Of a stretch of 27,889 nucleotides of DNA, positions 1 through 7,402 are shown piece after piece. The notes beneath the pieces were generated by a model, which worked only from the letters and a program-made list of their open reading frames with translations, was not told the DNA's origin and did not search any database. The stretch lies in assembly GCA_900548085.1 (NCBI GenBank), contig URJF01000006.1:1-27889 (forward strand). The letters are read 5' to 3'. Numbering within the stretch: position 1 is the stretch's first letter; each line of letters starts with the position of its first letter. Position numbers and translations under genes: made by a program. The DNA is from an uncultured Oscillospiraceae bacterium (GTDB taxonomy: Bacteria > Bacillota > Clostridia > Oscillospirales > Acutalibacteraceae).

Positions 1-480
1 TGCTGTCTGTATAGTCACCCTGTATCATAGCTGTATCTATTCCGTTTGATTCACACAGCCTGCGGAACAGGTCGGAATATCCCTCACAGACTGCAAGTCC
101 TCGGTCATATTCGGCAGGTACTTTTTGACCGTCTACTGTGGTTTGGGTATCCCAGCTCAAATCGTAAATATTGCCTGTGCCGAATGCCGCACCGTATGCA
201 CTGTGGGCGTTGGCGTATCTTTCTGTGCCGTCTACGTAGCTGCCTTTGTACACCTCGGTATCATATGCGGTGTGGCGTACCACGAAGTCATATATTGTTT
301 TTACCTTATTATACTCGGACATACCGTCGGTGATATATACCGAGTTGAATTTTTCTGTAAATTCTGACAGTGCTTTTTCTTTCGCCGTGTCTTCTGCCTG
401 TGCCGTCAGTGGCAGGGAGGTGCAGGTCAGCACCATGCATATGTCATTACTATACCTAATATTTTCTTTGTTATTCTCAT
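1..480 (-). CDS. Secreted transglutaminase-like protein, N-terminal part, apparent frameshift
   Basis: Reading the minus strand from an ATG at 480, preceded by GGAG about 9 nt upstream, gives MRITKKILGIVM and then a stop at 429-427. The frame shifted by one base gives a hydrophobic stretch ending in LPLTAQAED, which looks like the end of a signal peptide. It then stays open to the window edge with EYNKVKTIYDFVVRHTAYD and LAVCEGYSDLFRRLCESNGI. The latter matches the catalytic-Cys segment of bacterial transglutaminase/cysteine-protease-like domains; the downstream His and Asp lie outside the window. Joining the two frames makes one ordinary signal peptide, so I infer a single-base indel between about 480 and 436. 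The alternative start at 436 has no Shine-Dalgarno site. The gene could be a young pseudogene, carry a sequencing error, or use that weak inner start. Its substrate is unknown; such proteins are usually exported or cell-wall associated. Confidence 0.7.
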
Positions 481-522
481 ATTATCACACTCCATTGGCG
501 TTTGTTTCTGTCCTGTAATTTC

Positions 523-551
523 ATAATACCACAATTGCACAAAATTGACAA
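523..551 (-). promoter_or_regulatory. Probable sigma-A promoter of the transglutaminase-like gene
   Basis: On the minus strand, TTGTCA (551-546), a 17-nt spacer and TATTAT (528-523) form a good sigma-A-type promoter. The predicted transcript would start near 516 and carry a leader of about 36 nt ending in the GGAG ribosome-binding site before the ATG at 480. This supports 480, rather than 436, as the intended start. Confidence 0.55.
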
Positions 552-617
552 TATTATCCAAAAAAATATATTATACCGTGCATTGAAATTGGAGCATAAA
601 ATAACCCCCTACCCCCC

Positions 618-646
618 TTGTTAGCGGCTTTTCGGTGTGTTAAAAT
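618..646 (+). promoter_or_regulatory. Probable sigma-A promoter of the small membrane protein pair
   Basis: TTGTTA (618-623), 17 nt and TAAAAT (641-646) precede the gene at 682. The -10 element lies inside the inverted repeat at 635-656, so a protein bound there would block RNA polymerase. Transcription would start near 653. Confidence 0.55.
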
Positions 647-656
647 ATTAACACAC
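635..656. promoter_or_regulatory. Rex-like operator (perfect inverted repeat)
   Basis: The arms GTGTGTTAA (635-643) and TTAACACAC (648-656) are perfect 9-bp reverse complements separated by AATA. The core TGTTAA-N4-TTAACA matches the published clostridial Rex consensus TTGTTAA-N4-TTAACAA except at the outermost base on each side. Rex represses fermentative and redox genes and leaves DNA when the NADH/NAD+ ratio is high. The site covers the -10 box. Assignment to Rex is inference from the motif; another dyad-binding repressor is possible. Confidence 0.5.
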
Positions 657-681
657 AATAATATGAAAAGGAGAATGTTTT

Positions 682-1095
682 ATGGCTTGTTTCGTTGTAC
701 CTGTAGCCGAGGCTGTTGTGGTCGGTGCCGCTGCCCTCGTCGCAAAATCGCAGGAAAAGAAAAAAGAAACTCAAACATTTACTTATATCGCAAAAGACGG
801 TATCACTAAGACCGGCGAAAAGATTGCTCTTTCACGCAAGCTGAGCTGGCTGGTTTATCTTTTGGCAGGAGGCTCATTGCTTTTGGCATTTGAGCACCTT
901 TGGCACGGTGAGATTGTGCCGTGGTTCCCGTTCCTGTCGGCAGCAAGCAATCCTCGGGATGCCATGGTTATGCTGCATGAGATGGGTACAGTAGGCGTTT
1001 GTATGGCCGTTATCGTAACTCTCATTTGGGTTGGTATGCTCGCTTTTTCTGCCGGATTGGAGAAAAGGGCACGCAAATCCGCCCTTAAAGCCTAA
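682..1095 (+). CDS. Small membrane protein of unknown function (first of a pair)
   Basis: A 137-residue protein I do not recognise. The ATG at 682 is preceded by AAAGGAG at a suitable distance. Three hydrophobic segments are visible: residues 1-21, about 56-71, and about 102-124. A Lys-rich stretch (KSQEKKKE) follows the first segment, and the C-terminus is basic (EKRARKSALKA). The middle holds HLWHGEIVPWFPF and LHEMGTVG, with several His and Trp residues near predicted membrane boundaries. The next gene starts 17 nt downstream and is also a small membrane protein, so the two probably form a complex or act together. The Rex-like operator in the promoter suggests redox-linked expression; that is inference. 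No enzymatic motif is visible. Confidence 0.75.
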   Translation: MACFVVPVAEAVVVGAAALVAKSQEKKKETQTFTYIAKDGITKTGEKIALSRKLSWLVYLLAGGSLLLAFEHLWHGEIVPWFPFLSAASNPRDAMVMLHEMGTVGVCMAVIVTLIWVGMLAFSAGLEKRARKSALKA

Positions 1096-1112
1096 GGAAA
1101 GGTAATTATCAT

Positions 1113-1433
1113 ATGACTCTGTTGATTACGGTTTTTGCCGCAGTTGTCAGCACTGCTCTTTGGTACAAAAAAGCTCCCGACAACACAATGCGTCTGGGCA
1201 TACTGTGCTGGATGTTTTGGGGTGCATCGCTGATGTGGTTTGTGGATGCTGTATTTGAATATGCAGAGCTGCACGCAGCCTATTTTACGCCGTCTCCGTC
1301 CGATATGCTCAACGATTCGTTTTTGGGTTTGTCAGTGGTGGCTCTCGGACTGGTCATTTGGATTGTTGTTCTGCTGATTAAAGACCCTAAGGGCGTAGTT
1401 AGAGATGCTGTATTGAAGAAAAAAGATAAATAA
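1113..1433 (+). CDS. Small membrane protein of unknown function (second of a pair)
   Basis: A 106-residue protein with three likely membrane helices: residues 2-17, about 26-48, and about 71-91. The C-terminus is basic (VLKKKDK), expected to face the cytoplasm. It follows its partner by 17 nt with an AAGGAAAGG ribosome-binding region upstream, so the pair is almost certainly co-transcribed. A strong hairpin terminator begins 5 nt after the stop codon. The loop between helices 2 and 3 (DAVFEYAELHAAYFTPSPSDMLND) is acidic and aromatic. I do not recognise the family; being co-transcribed and always-membrane in character suggests a small two-subunit membrane assembly, but no function can be assigned. 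Confidence 0.75.
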   Translation: MTLLITVFAAVVSTALWYKKAPDNTMRLGILCWMFWGASLMWFVDAVFEYAELHAAYFTPSPSDMLNDSFLGLSVVALGLVIWIVVLLIKDPKGVVRDAVLKKKDK

Positions 1434-1437
1434 AAAA

Positions 1438-1476
1438 ACAGTGTGACGATTTTATTTTCGTCACACTGTTTTTTTG
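1438..1476. terminator. Bidirectional Rho-independent terminator
   Basis: A perfect 12-bp stem (ACAGTGTGACGA at 1438-1449 with TCGTCACACTGT at 1458-1469) is flanked by an A-run on the left and a T-run on the right. It can end both the plus-strand membrane protein pair and the convergent lipase gene. Confidence 0.9.
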
Positions 1477-1482
1477 TATCCG

Positions 1483-2418
1483 TTATGCTTTTAGCACCTT
1501 TTCTTCTATCCATTTGTTCAGGTCGGCGTAGACCTTATCTTTGTTTACTTCGTTGAGTATTTCATGGCGCTTGTTCTCATAGAGTTTGAGCGTCACATCG
1601 TTGTGGCCTGTTTGGAGCAATTTCTCGTACACTGCTTTGACTCCGTTGGAGTAGTCGCCTACCGGATCCATAGTGCCGGATGCGAGGATTACGGGCAAAT
1701 CTTTTGCCACATTGTTGAACCAAAAATCTTCGTTGCAGGCGATTGTCAGGTCTGCCAGGTCGTCGTAGCCCTTTGCGGTAAAAACAAATCCGCACAGCGG
1801 ATCAGCCACATATTCGTCAACCTGAGCACTGTCGCTGATTCCCCAATCATAGTGGGTGCGGTGCTCAAATGGCTTGTCATAAGCGCCCAGTGAAATTTTG
1901 TTGAGAAAAGCGGAGTGGTGCTTTTTGCCCTTTAATGCCGACACTGCCCTGATTATCGGCTTGCCTACCTTTGCCAAAGGAGTAGGTCCGGCTGTTCCGA
2001 TGAACATTGCGCCGTCTATTCCGTCACATCCAAATTCGTTGATGTAGCAGCGCATAATCAGCGAGCCCATAGAATGACCGCCGATAACGAACTTTTTGTC
2101 GGGATACTCCTGTTTTGCGATTTCGGTCAGCTTGCCGGCATCACGGATGATGTTTTTTGCGCCGTCTTTGTCGCCGAAATATCCCAGAGTGTCACCGTTC
2201 TTTACGGATTTGCCGTGACCTGCCATATCGTTCATAAATACAGCATAGCCCAGATCGGTAAAGGCTTTGATAAAATTTTTGTACCTGCCACAGTGCTCTG
2301 CCATCCCGTGATGCATTTGGATAACCGCTTTGACATTCTCATCGTCGGGACACCATTGCCACGCCCTGATTTCACCGTTGCCGGTACAGCTCGGATACAT
2401 ATATTCTTTTGATTTCAT
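1483..2418 (-). CDS. Alpha/beta hydrolase, lysophospholipase / monoacylglycerol lipase-like
   Basis: A 311-residue alpha/beta-hydrolase of the serine aminopeptidase S33 / monoglyceride lipase group, which cleaves glycerol ester lipids. The nucleophile elbow GHSMGS places Ser at residue 116. The oxyanion-hole HHGMAEH motif lies near residues 36-42, as in MGL-like enzymes, and SGTMDPVG and NKRHEILNE supply the likely Asp251 and His285 of the triad. All three catalytic residues are present and the length is normal. No signal peptide is visible, so it should be cytoplasmic. The ATG at 2418 follows GAGGGG. The gene appears to be monocistronic: its 3' end meets the terminator at 1438-1476, and gpsA upstream ends 109 nt away. 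A weak TTGTTT-17-TATTAT promoter lies at 2465-2437. The exact substrate cannot be read from sequence. Confidence 0.88.
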   Translation of the reverse strand: MKSKEYMYPSCTGNGEIRAWQWCPDDENVKAVIQMHHGMAEHCGRYKNFIKAFTDLGYAVFMNDMAGHGKSVKNGDTLGYFGDKDGAKNIIRDAGKLTEIAKQEYPDKKFVIGGHSMGSLIMRCYINEFGCDGIDGAMFIGTAGPTPLAKVGKPIIRAVSALKGKKHHSAFLNKISLGAYDKPFEHRTHYDWGISDSAQVDEYVADPLCGFVFTAKGYDDLADLTIACNEDFWFNNVAKDLPVILASGTMDPVGDYSNGVKAVYEKLLQTGHNDVTLKLYENKRHEILNEVNKDKVYADLNKWIEEKVLKA

Positions 2419-2436
2419 AATATCTAACCCCTCTCA

Positions 2437-2465
2437 ATAATAAATATTGTGTATTAAAAAAACAA
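2437..2465 (-). promoter_or_regulatory. Possible promoter of the lipase gene
   Basis: TTGTTT (2465-2460), 17 nt and TATTAT (2442-2437) lie on the minus strand. The predicted start would fall near the edge of the GAGGGG ribosome-binding site, giving a very short leader, so the assignment is tentative. The surroundings are A/T-rich and other placements are possible. Confidence 0.3.
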
Positions 2466-2505
2466 AATATATTCTAACTAATGTATTCTTATTTGGTTGT
2501 GTTAT

Positions 2506-2525
2506 GTTCCGCACGGGAGCGGAAC
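2506..2525 (-). terminator. Hairpin just after gpsA, weak terminator candidate
   Basis: GTTCCGC (2506-2512) and GCGGAAC (2519-2525) are perfect 7-bp complements with a 6-nt loop, starting 2 nt beyond the gpsA stop. No T-run follows on the minus strand, so it may be an incomplete terminator or an mRNA 3'-end stabiliser of the seven-gene operon. Confidence 0.4.
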
Positions 2526-2527
2526 AA

Positions 2528-3541
2528 TTATTTTTCAAATATAAGCGGAACTTCGGTCTTTAGTTCTCTGCCGAATAGCTCATTCACTGCGTCGATTGGT
2601 CTTTTGCCGCAGTTTACCACTTCATTTACCGCAAAGACGATGGGCATATCCACATCGTTTTCTTTTGCGAGACTGACAGCGGCAGGCAGAGCATTGATAC
2701 CCTCTACCACCATACCCACTTCAGCCTTTGCTTCGTCGGGAGTTTTGCCTTGACCTATCAGTATGCCGGCTCGATTGTTGCGTGAGTGCATACTCGTGCA
2801 GGTTACTATCAGGTCGCCCATTCCCGTCAGTCCGCTGAATGTGTAGGGCGAGCAGCCCAGTGCGTTACCCAGTCTTGACAGCTCGGCAAGACCTCTCGTT
2901 ATCAGTGCGGCTCTTGCGTTGTCGCCGTAGCCGAGACCGCAGGATATTCCTGTTGCCAGAGCGATTATGTTTTTCAGTGCGCCGCATATCTCCGTGCCCC
3001 TAATGTCAGTGTTGGTGTACACTCTCATAAATGGGGATGCAAAAAATTCTTGTACAGCCTTTGCCGTCTCTATGTCCTCACAGGCGGACACTATTGTGGT
3101 GGGCATATCTCTCGACACTTCTTCGGCGTGAGTAGGGCCCGACAGTGCCACAATCTTAGGCGGTTTTTTCTTCATTTCGTCGGAGATGACCTCTGTGAGC
3201 GTCATCAGCGAGTCCGGCTCTATTCCTTTTGCCACATCCACTATTATTTGATTTTCGGATATATATGGCTGTGCCTGTCTTGCGGTGCTGCGTACAAAAA
3301 CAGACGGTACGGCGAACATAATTATGTCCTGACCGTCGCAGGCAGCTTTTATTTCAGTAGTGTATTTTATGCTTTTCGGCAGTTCGACTCCCGGCAGCTT
3401 AGGGTGAACAGCTGTGGTGCTGAGCGTCTCTATCTCATCGGGGAGGGCGGACCAAACCGTGACCTCTTTGTTTGTTTCTGCCAGCATTTTTGCCAGCGCA
3501 ATGCCCCAGGTGCCTGCGCCGAGTATTCCTATTTTGTTCAA
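2528..3541 (-). CDS. gpsA: Glycerol-3-phosphate dehydrogenase [NAD(P)+]
   Basis: A 337-residue cytoplasmic enzyme reducing dihydroxyacetone phosphate to sn-glycerol 3-phosphate, the backbone for phospholipids. The N-terminal Rossmann motif GILGAGTWGIALA spans residues 5-17. FAVPS near 76-80 and VDVAKGIE (Lys106) are typical, and CGALKNIIALATG holds the catalytic Lys190. GDNARAALITRGLAE at 206-220 is the family substrate-binding signature. Length matches the family. Translation appears to begin at TTG (3541): GGAG sits about 9 nt upstream, overlapping the mscL stop region, so translation is probably coupled to mscL. It is the last gene of the seven-gene operon and is followed by the small hairpin at 2506-2525. 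Confidence 0.95.
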   Translation of the reverse strand: MNKIGILGAGTWGIALAKMLAETNKEVTVWSALPDEIETLSTTAVHPKLPGVELPKSIKYTTEIKAACDGQDIIMFAVPSVFVRSTARQAQPYISENQIIVDVAKGIEPDSLMTLTEVISDEMKKKPPKIVALSGPTHAEEVSRDMPTTIVSACEDIETAKAVQEFFASPFMRVYTNTDIRGTEICGALKNIIALATGISCGLGYGDNARAALITRGLAELSRLGNALGCSPYTFSGLTGMGDLIVTCTSMHSRNNRAGILIGQGKTPDEAKAEVGMVVEGINALPAAVSLAKENDVDMPIVFAVNEVVNCGKRPIDAVNELFGRELKTEVPLIFEK

Positions 3542-3547
3542 TGTTCG

Positions 3548-3976
3548 TTACTCCGTTTTTTCTTTTTCTTCCAGCACAGATGTGCAGTGAGGACATCTGG
3601 TAGCCTCGATATTTATTTCGCTCTTGCAGTAAGGGCAGATTTTTGTGGTAGGTGCGGCAGGTTTTTCTTCCTTTTTGCCCAGCGCCATAGCCTTGTTGAC
3701 TGCCTTTACTATGCAGAATATTACGAATGCCATAATCAGAAAATTGATTACTGCCGACAAAAATGAGCCGTAGTCAATTACTTGGTCTTTTGGCAGGTGA
3801 ATTATGCCCTTTACATTAGCTCCGCCTATTAGGTTGATAAGCGGTTTAATGATATTGTCTGTCAGCGAGGTTACTATTGTGGAGAATGCTCCGCCTATAA
3901 TAACGCCTACTGCCATGTCTAATACATTGCCTTTTGATATAAATTGCTTAAATTCTTCAAAAAACTTTTTAATCAC
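3548..3976 (-). CDS. mscL: Large-conductance mechanosensitive channel MscL with C-terminal zinc ribbon
   Basis: The first 100 of 142 residues are MscL: MIKKFFEEFKQFISKGNVLDMAVGVIIGGAF-type amphipathic N-helix and TM1 (about 15-45), a short periplasmic loop, and TM2 (about 70-95). The channel opens under membrane tension to release solutes during hypo-osmotic shock. Instead of the usual short C-terminal helix, a Pro/Ala linker leads to two CPxC pairs, CPYC (114-117) and CPHC (128-131), a zinc-ribbon-like knuckle. Similar tails occur in some Firmicute MscL proteins, but their role is not settled. The start is GTG at 3976, overlapping the TGA of the upstream radical SAM gene by 4 nt. gpsA begins within 7 nt of its stop. 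Confidence 0.93.
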   Translation of the reverse strand: MIKKFFEEFKQFISKGNVLDMAVGVIIGGAFSTIVTSLTDNIIKPLINLIGGANVKGIIHLPKDQVIDYGSFLSAVINFLIMAFVIFCIVKAVNKAMALGKKEEKPAAPTTKICPYCKSEINIEATRCPHCTSVLEEKEKTE

Positions 3977-4863
3977 TTTTTCTCCTCTTTGTTTTTTATT
4001 CCCGTAAAATCAAAGGAGGGTATGTACCCTTCGTCAGCCGACGACAGTTCTTGGACAAATACATTTGTAAGTCCTTTTGCCTCGGCATAATTGATTACTT
4101 TTGTGTACTCTCTTTTTGATATTTTTCTGTCTATTTCTTTGCACTTTGTCAGGTCGCCCATAGGCATATATTGTGCCATCAGGGATATGTATGCGTTGTC
4201 GAACTCGGAGCGTATGTCATCGATAATCTCTGTTGCCGAGTTTGTGTTAGACGGCAAAATCAGGTGACGGATTATCATACCTTTTTGCATAATTCCGTCC
4301 TCATCAAAAATATCCGTCGGTACCTGTCGACGCATTTCTTTCAGCGCAGATTTTACCACGGCGGGATAATCTGAGGCGTTGCTGTACCGCAGGGCTTTGT
4401 CCGGTCGGATGTATTTGTAGTCCGGCAGATAGATGTCCACAAGTCCTTCTAACATTTTCAGTGTCTCCACCCTTTCGTAGCCGGAGGTGTTGTACACCAC
4501 GGGTACGGCGGGCTTGTATTTTTTCAGCACTTTCGCTATTCCTACTGCATAGTGAGTGGGGTTGACGAGATTTATGTTGTTTGCACCTTGATTTTCTAAG
4601 TCCTTGATTATATCTATCAGTTCACTTTCGGTGACAGGCTCGCCCTTGTTTTCGTGGCTGATTTCATAATTTTGGCAGAACACACAGCCCAAATTGCATC
4701 CGCTGAAAAAGATTGTACCGGAGCCGTTTTTGCCGCTGATGCAGGGCTCCTCCCAGTAGTGCAGCGCCGCCCGTGCCAGCCTAAATTCGTTTGGACTTCG
4801 GCAAATGCCCGACTCTTTGTCTCGGTCAATATTGCATCTGCGGGGACATATGTTACATATCAT
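3973..4863 (-). CDS. Radical SAM protein, PflX / pyruvate formate-lyase activase homolog family
   Basis: A 296-residue radical SAM protein of the uncharacterised PflX group (COG1313-like). The cluster-binding motif CNLGCVFC places Cys at 56, 60 and 63, the CX3CX2C spacing that binds the catalytic 4Fe-4S cluster and S-adenosylmethionine. An additional N-terminal Cys group (C3, C6, C10, C21 in CNICPRRC and GICR) is typical of this family. NLVNPTHY near 100 and the later LPDYKY segment are characteristic. Despite the frequent name, these proteins usually lack a neighbouring pyruvate formate-lyase, and none is seen here, so the substrate is unknown. The ATG at 4863 overlaps the rsmI stop by 4 nt, and its own stop overlaps mscL by 4 nt. 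Confidence 0.85.
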   Translation of the reverse strand: MICNICPRRCNIDRDKESGICRSPNEFRLARAALHYWEEPCISGKNGSGTIFFSGCNLGCVFCQNYEISHENKGEPVTESELIDIIKDLENQGANNINLVNPTHYAVGIAKVLKKYKPAVPVVYNTSGYERVETLKMLEGLVDIYLPDYKYIRPDKALRYSNASDYPAVVKSALKEMRRQVPTDIFDEDGIMQKGMIIRHLILPSNTNSATEIIDDIRSEFDNAYISLMAQYMPMGDLTKCKEIDRKISKREYTKVINYAEAKGLTNVFVQELSSADEGYIPSFDFTGIKNKEEKK

Positions 4864-5678
4864 AGCAGTGCCCTGTAGATTTCGCTCTTTTTGTATGGCG
4901 TGTGAGCAGCGATAATCTTTGCGGCGTTGTTAATGCTTTCGCCCTCGCTGACTAATTTTTTTGCCATTGCTACAGCGTCATCCGGTGTGATGTCAGTGTT
5001 CTGAACCTTTTTGCCTGCCACTATGAGTACAAATTCGCCCTTTGGCTTTTCGTCCTCGTATCTGTTTACCGCCTCTGCCAGAGTGGTTTTGATTACTTCC
5101 TCATGTACTTTCGTTATTTCTCTGACCAGAGAAATTTCTCGGTCGCCAAAATATTTGTACATATCTTGCAGTGTATTTTTCAGCTTATGGGGTGCCTCGT
5201 AGAACACCATTGTTCGTTTTTCGTCAATCAGCTCCTCCAGATGCTCACGCCGTGATTTTTTGCTCACAGACAAAAAGCCCTCAAAGGTGAATCTGCCGAC
5301 TTCCATACCCGACAGAGCGAGAGCTGTTGCGAATGCGGTGGGACCGGGCACGGACTCAACCTGTATGCCCAGCTTGTGACAAAGGCGAACCAAATCTTCA
5401 CCAGGGTCAGAAATGGCAGGCATACCTGCATCGGTACATATGGCGCAGTCCTCGCCGGACAGTATTCTTGCGGTGATTATTTCGCCACGCTCTCTCTTGT
5501 TGTGCTCAAAATAGCTGACCATCTCTTTTTTTATGCCAAAATGGTTCAGCAGCTTCAGCGTTACTCTTGTGTCCTCGGCGGCGATAAAATCTACTTTTTC
5601 CAGCGTTTCGACCGCACGAGGCGAAAAGTCACCCAAATTGCCTATGGGTGTGCCTACTACATATAATTTTCCGCTCAT
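4860..5678 (-). CDS. rsmI: 16S rRNA (cytidine(1402)-2'-O)-methyltransferase
   Basis: RsmI 2'-O-methylates C1402 in the decoding centre of 16S rRNA, using S-adenosylmethionine. The 272-residue protein begins with the hallmark LYVVGTPIGNLGDFSPRAVE and continues with AAEDTRVTLKLLNHFGI, SYFEHNKRER, CTDAGMPAISDPG and VPGPTAFATALALSG, all expected of this SpoU-unrelated tetrapyrrole-methylase-like fold. A short C-terminal helical domain follows. The length is slightly below that of the E. coli enzyme but normal for Firmicutes. The ATG at 5678 overlaps the upstream methyltransferase stop by 4 nt, so translation is probably coupled. Confidence 0.95.
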   Translation of the reverse strand: MSGKLYVVGTPIGNLGDFSPRAVETLEKVDFIAAEDTRVTLKLLNHFGIKKEMVSYFEHNKRERGEIITARILSGEDCAICTDAGMPAISDPGEDLVRLCHKLGIQVESVPGPTAFATALALSGMEVGRFTFEGFLSVSKKSRREHLEELIDEKRTMVFYEAPHKLKNTLQDMYKYFGDREISLVREITKVHEEVIKTTLAEAVNRYEDEKPKGEFVLIVAGKKVQNTDITPDDAVAMAKKLVSEGESINNAAKIIAAHTPYKKSEIYRALL

Positions 5679-6418
5679 CTTATCTTGTCCTCGTATCCGT
5701 CGGCATAGCTGCCGTAGACCTTCAGCATTTCGGGAGTGAATCTGCCGTCAATGCCCTTTATTATCAGCGGCGGTTCAACTCTGAGAAAGGATTTTGCACC
5801 CTTTTTGCCCTCTACTAAGAACAAAAACGGTTCCTCGCCCTCCTTGTCAAAGACGAAACGCAGACGCTTTGGCTCGATGTTGTATTGTCGCATAATAGTC
5901 AGTGCGTCCACCAGTCTCTCAGGTCTGTGACACATACAGAATCTGCCGGCATATGTGATTAGATATGCGGCAGCCTTTACTGCGTCCTCAATGTTGCAAC
6001 ACACTTCGTGGCGTGCTATCCTCGCACTTTCGCCCATTGACTCTATACCCGTGTTCACCGGTTTATATGGTGGGTTCATAGTCACCAAAGTAAAACTTTC
6101 TGCCGAAAATTCTTCACTCGGATTACGCAAATCGCAGAGATGAGCAGTCAGTCTGTCGCCCAAATCGTTAGCCTCGATTGACGCTCTTACTTGGTCGATA
6201 GCGTTTTGCTGAATGTCGAGACAGTGTACTCCGCTGATTTTTTTGTCCCTAAGCCACAGCAGCGGAATAATTCCGCAGCCTGTGCCCATATCGAGACATT
6301 TGTCCTTGTATTTTGGCTTTGCAAAATATGACAGCAGTACGGCGTCTGTGCCGAAAGTATGGTCAGGGGATACCACTATTTTTATGTCGTCGGATAATCT
6401 TTCGTACTTATATTCCAT
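5675..6418 (-). CDS. tRNA1(Val) (adenine(37)-N6)-methyltransferase-like protein
   Basis: A 247-residue class I S-adenosylmethionine-dependent methyltransferase of the TrmN6/YfiC group. FGTDAVLLSYFA (22-33) is typical of the N-terminus; CLDMGTGCGIIPLL (41-54) is the SAM-binding glycine loop (motif I); MNPPYKP (114-120) is the NPPY motif IV, used by N6-adenine and related amino-methyltransferases. The best-characterised relative methylates A37 of tRNA-Val, but Firmicute members often carry an unassigned substrate, so I name it only by family. The gene lies 6 nt after the helicase-loader gene and overlaps rsmI by 4 nt. TrmN6-like and RsmI genes are commonly adjacent in Firmicutes. Confidence 0.85.
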   Translation of the reverse strand: MEYKYERLSDDIKIVVSPDHTFGTDAVLLSYFAKPKYKDKCLDMGTGCGIIPLLWLRDKKISGVHCLDIQQNAIDQVRASIEANDLGDRLTAHLCDLRNPSEEFSAESFTLVTMNPPYKPVNTGIESMGESARIARHEVCCNIEDAVKAAAYLITYAGRFCMCHRPERLVDALTIMRQYNIEPKRLRFVFDKEGEEPFLFLVEGKKGAKSFLRVEPPLIIKGIDGRFTPEMLKVYGSYADGYEDKIR

Positions 6419-6424
6419 AGATTG

Positions 6425-7393
6425 TCACATACTTCTTATGTCATTGCCGAACAGATAGAGCGATACATATTCACCCACTAATCTGCTGGTGATTCGCTTG
6501 TCATAGCGTGCTTCTAATTTTGAAAACTTAAAGTTTGTGCTGATGACGGTAGGTCTGCCTGAGAGTATTCGGCTGTTGATAATGTTGTAGAGCGTGGCAA
6601 TGCTGTATTGATTGTCTATCTCTGTGCCTAAGTCATCAAGTATCAGCAGGTCACATTCCAGCACCTGCCTTTTGGTGTAGAGTATGTTGTCTGTTCTGCC
6701 GAACTGCTCGGATTGCAGGTCGTCGCAAATGTTTTGGCTTGTGCCGTAGCAGACATAGTAGCCTTTGTTTATTACCACATTAGCGATAGCCAGCGACAGA
6801 TGAGTTTTGCCTAAGCCGGCTCCGCCCAAAAACAGTAGATTTTTGCTTGCCATAGAAAAGTTTTGGGCATACTTCCGTGCCGTTTCGGATACAAGTTCTG
6901 CCTTTTGGCGAGGTACTATTCCGTTTTCCATAGGTGTTTCGCTGTAGTATCTCAAATCGAAGGTGTCAAAGGTGCATTTGTCCAGTGGGGCAGTCTTTTC
7001 TACCTCGCTGCGCATAATTTCTTTCAGCAACTGCTTGTGGCATTTGCACAGTCTGCCGTTGATAAAACCACGGTCGTTGCAGGCAGTACAGGTATAGTGC
7101 GGCTGCATCGCATCAGGCGCATAGCCTGCATTTTGGAGCAGTACGGCTCTTTTGTCGGTAAGGGCACGACTTTCGTTTCGCAGTTCTGCCACCTTTTCCT
7201 GCACATCTCCCTTGTAGAAGAACAGCTCAGAGATTTGCAGTCCTATTTGTGCCAGCAGGTCTTGGATTTTTCCTACCTCCGGCAGCTTGTGGATTATTTC
7301 TTCCTTGCGCACTTCTGCTTGCATTTCGGCATTGTCACGGCGAGAGGCGAGTTTGCGCTCCGCTTTTTTGTATATCTCTTTTGAATAAGCCAT
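6425..7393 (-). CDS. DnaI/DnaC-type replicative helicase loader (AAA+ ATPase)
   Basis: A 322-residue AAA+ ATPase of the DnaC/DnaI/IstB family, expected to load the replicative helicase onto DNA. An N-terminal helical region (1-95, Lys/Glu/Arg-rich) leads to a zinc-binding-like Cys group, CTAC at 102-105 and CKC at 116-118, as in the helicase-binding domain of DnaI. Walker A is GGAGLGKT (190-197), Walker B LLILDD (249-254), and a sensor-1 STN lies at 285-287; RITSR near 300-304 could hold the arginine finger. It follows the DnaD-like gene by 9 nt, a layout seen in many Clostridia, which supports a primosome role over an IstB-type transposition role. No transposase is nearby. The ATG follows GGAG. 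Confidence 0.9.
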   Translation of the reverse strand: MAYSKEIYKKAERKLASRRDNAEMQAEVRKEEIIHKLPEVGKIQDLLAQIGLQISELFFYKGDVQEKVAELRNESRALTDKRAVLLQNAGYAPDAMQPHYTCTACNDRGFINGRLCKCHKQLLKEIMRSEVEKTAPLDKCTFDTFDLRYYSETPMENGIVPRQKAELVSETARKYAQNFSMASKNLLFLGGAGLGKTHLSLAIANVVINKGYYVCYGTSQNICDDLQSEQFGRTDNILYTKRQVLECDLLILDDLGTEIDNQYSIATLYNIINSRILSGRPTVISTNFKFSKLEARYDKRITSRLVGEYVSLYLFGNDIRSM

Positions 7394-7402
7394 CTTTTGC
7401 TC

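Noticed and set aside
46..518. Overlapping plus-strand open frames at the left edge
   Set aside because: They mirror the minus-strand transglutaminase-like gene, which has a recognisable domain, promoter and signal peptide.
3050..3766. A 238-codon plus-strand open frame
   Set aside because: It is antisense to gpsA and mscL, is rich in Cys, Arg and Phe with no family resemblance, and lacks a ribosome-binding site.
6425..7393. IstB-type transposition helper
   Set aside because: The AAA+ core is similar, but the Cys-containing N-domain and adjacent DnaD-like gene fit a helicase loader, and there is no transposase or terminal repeat.
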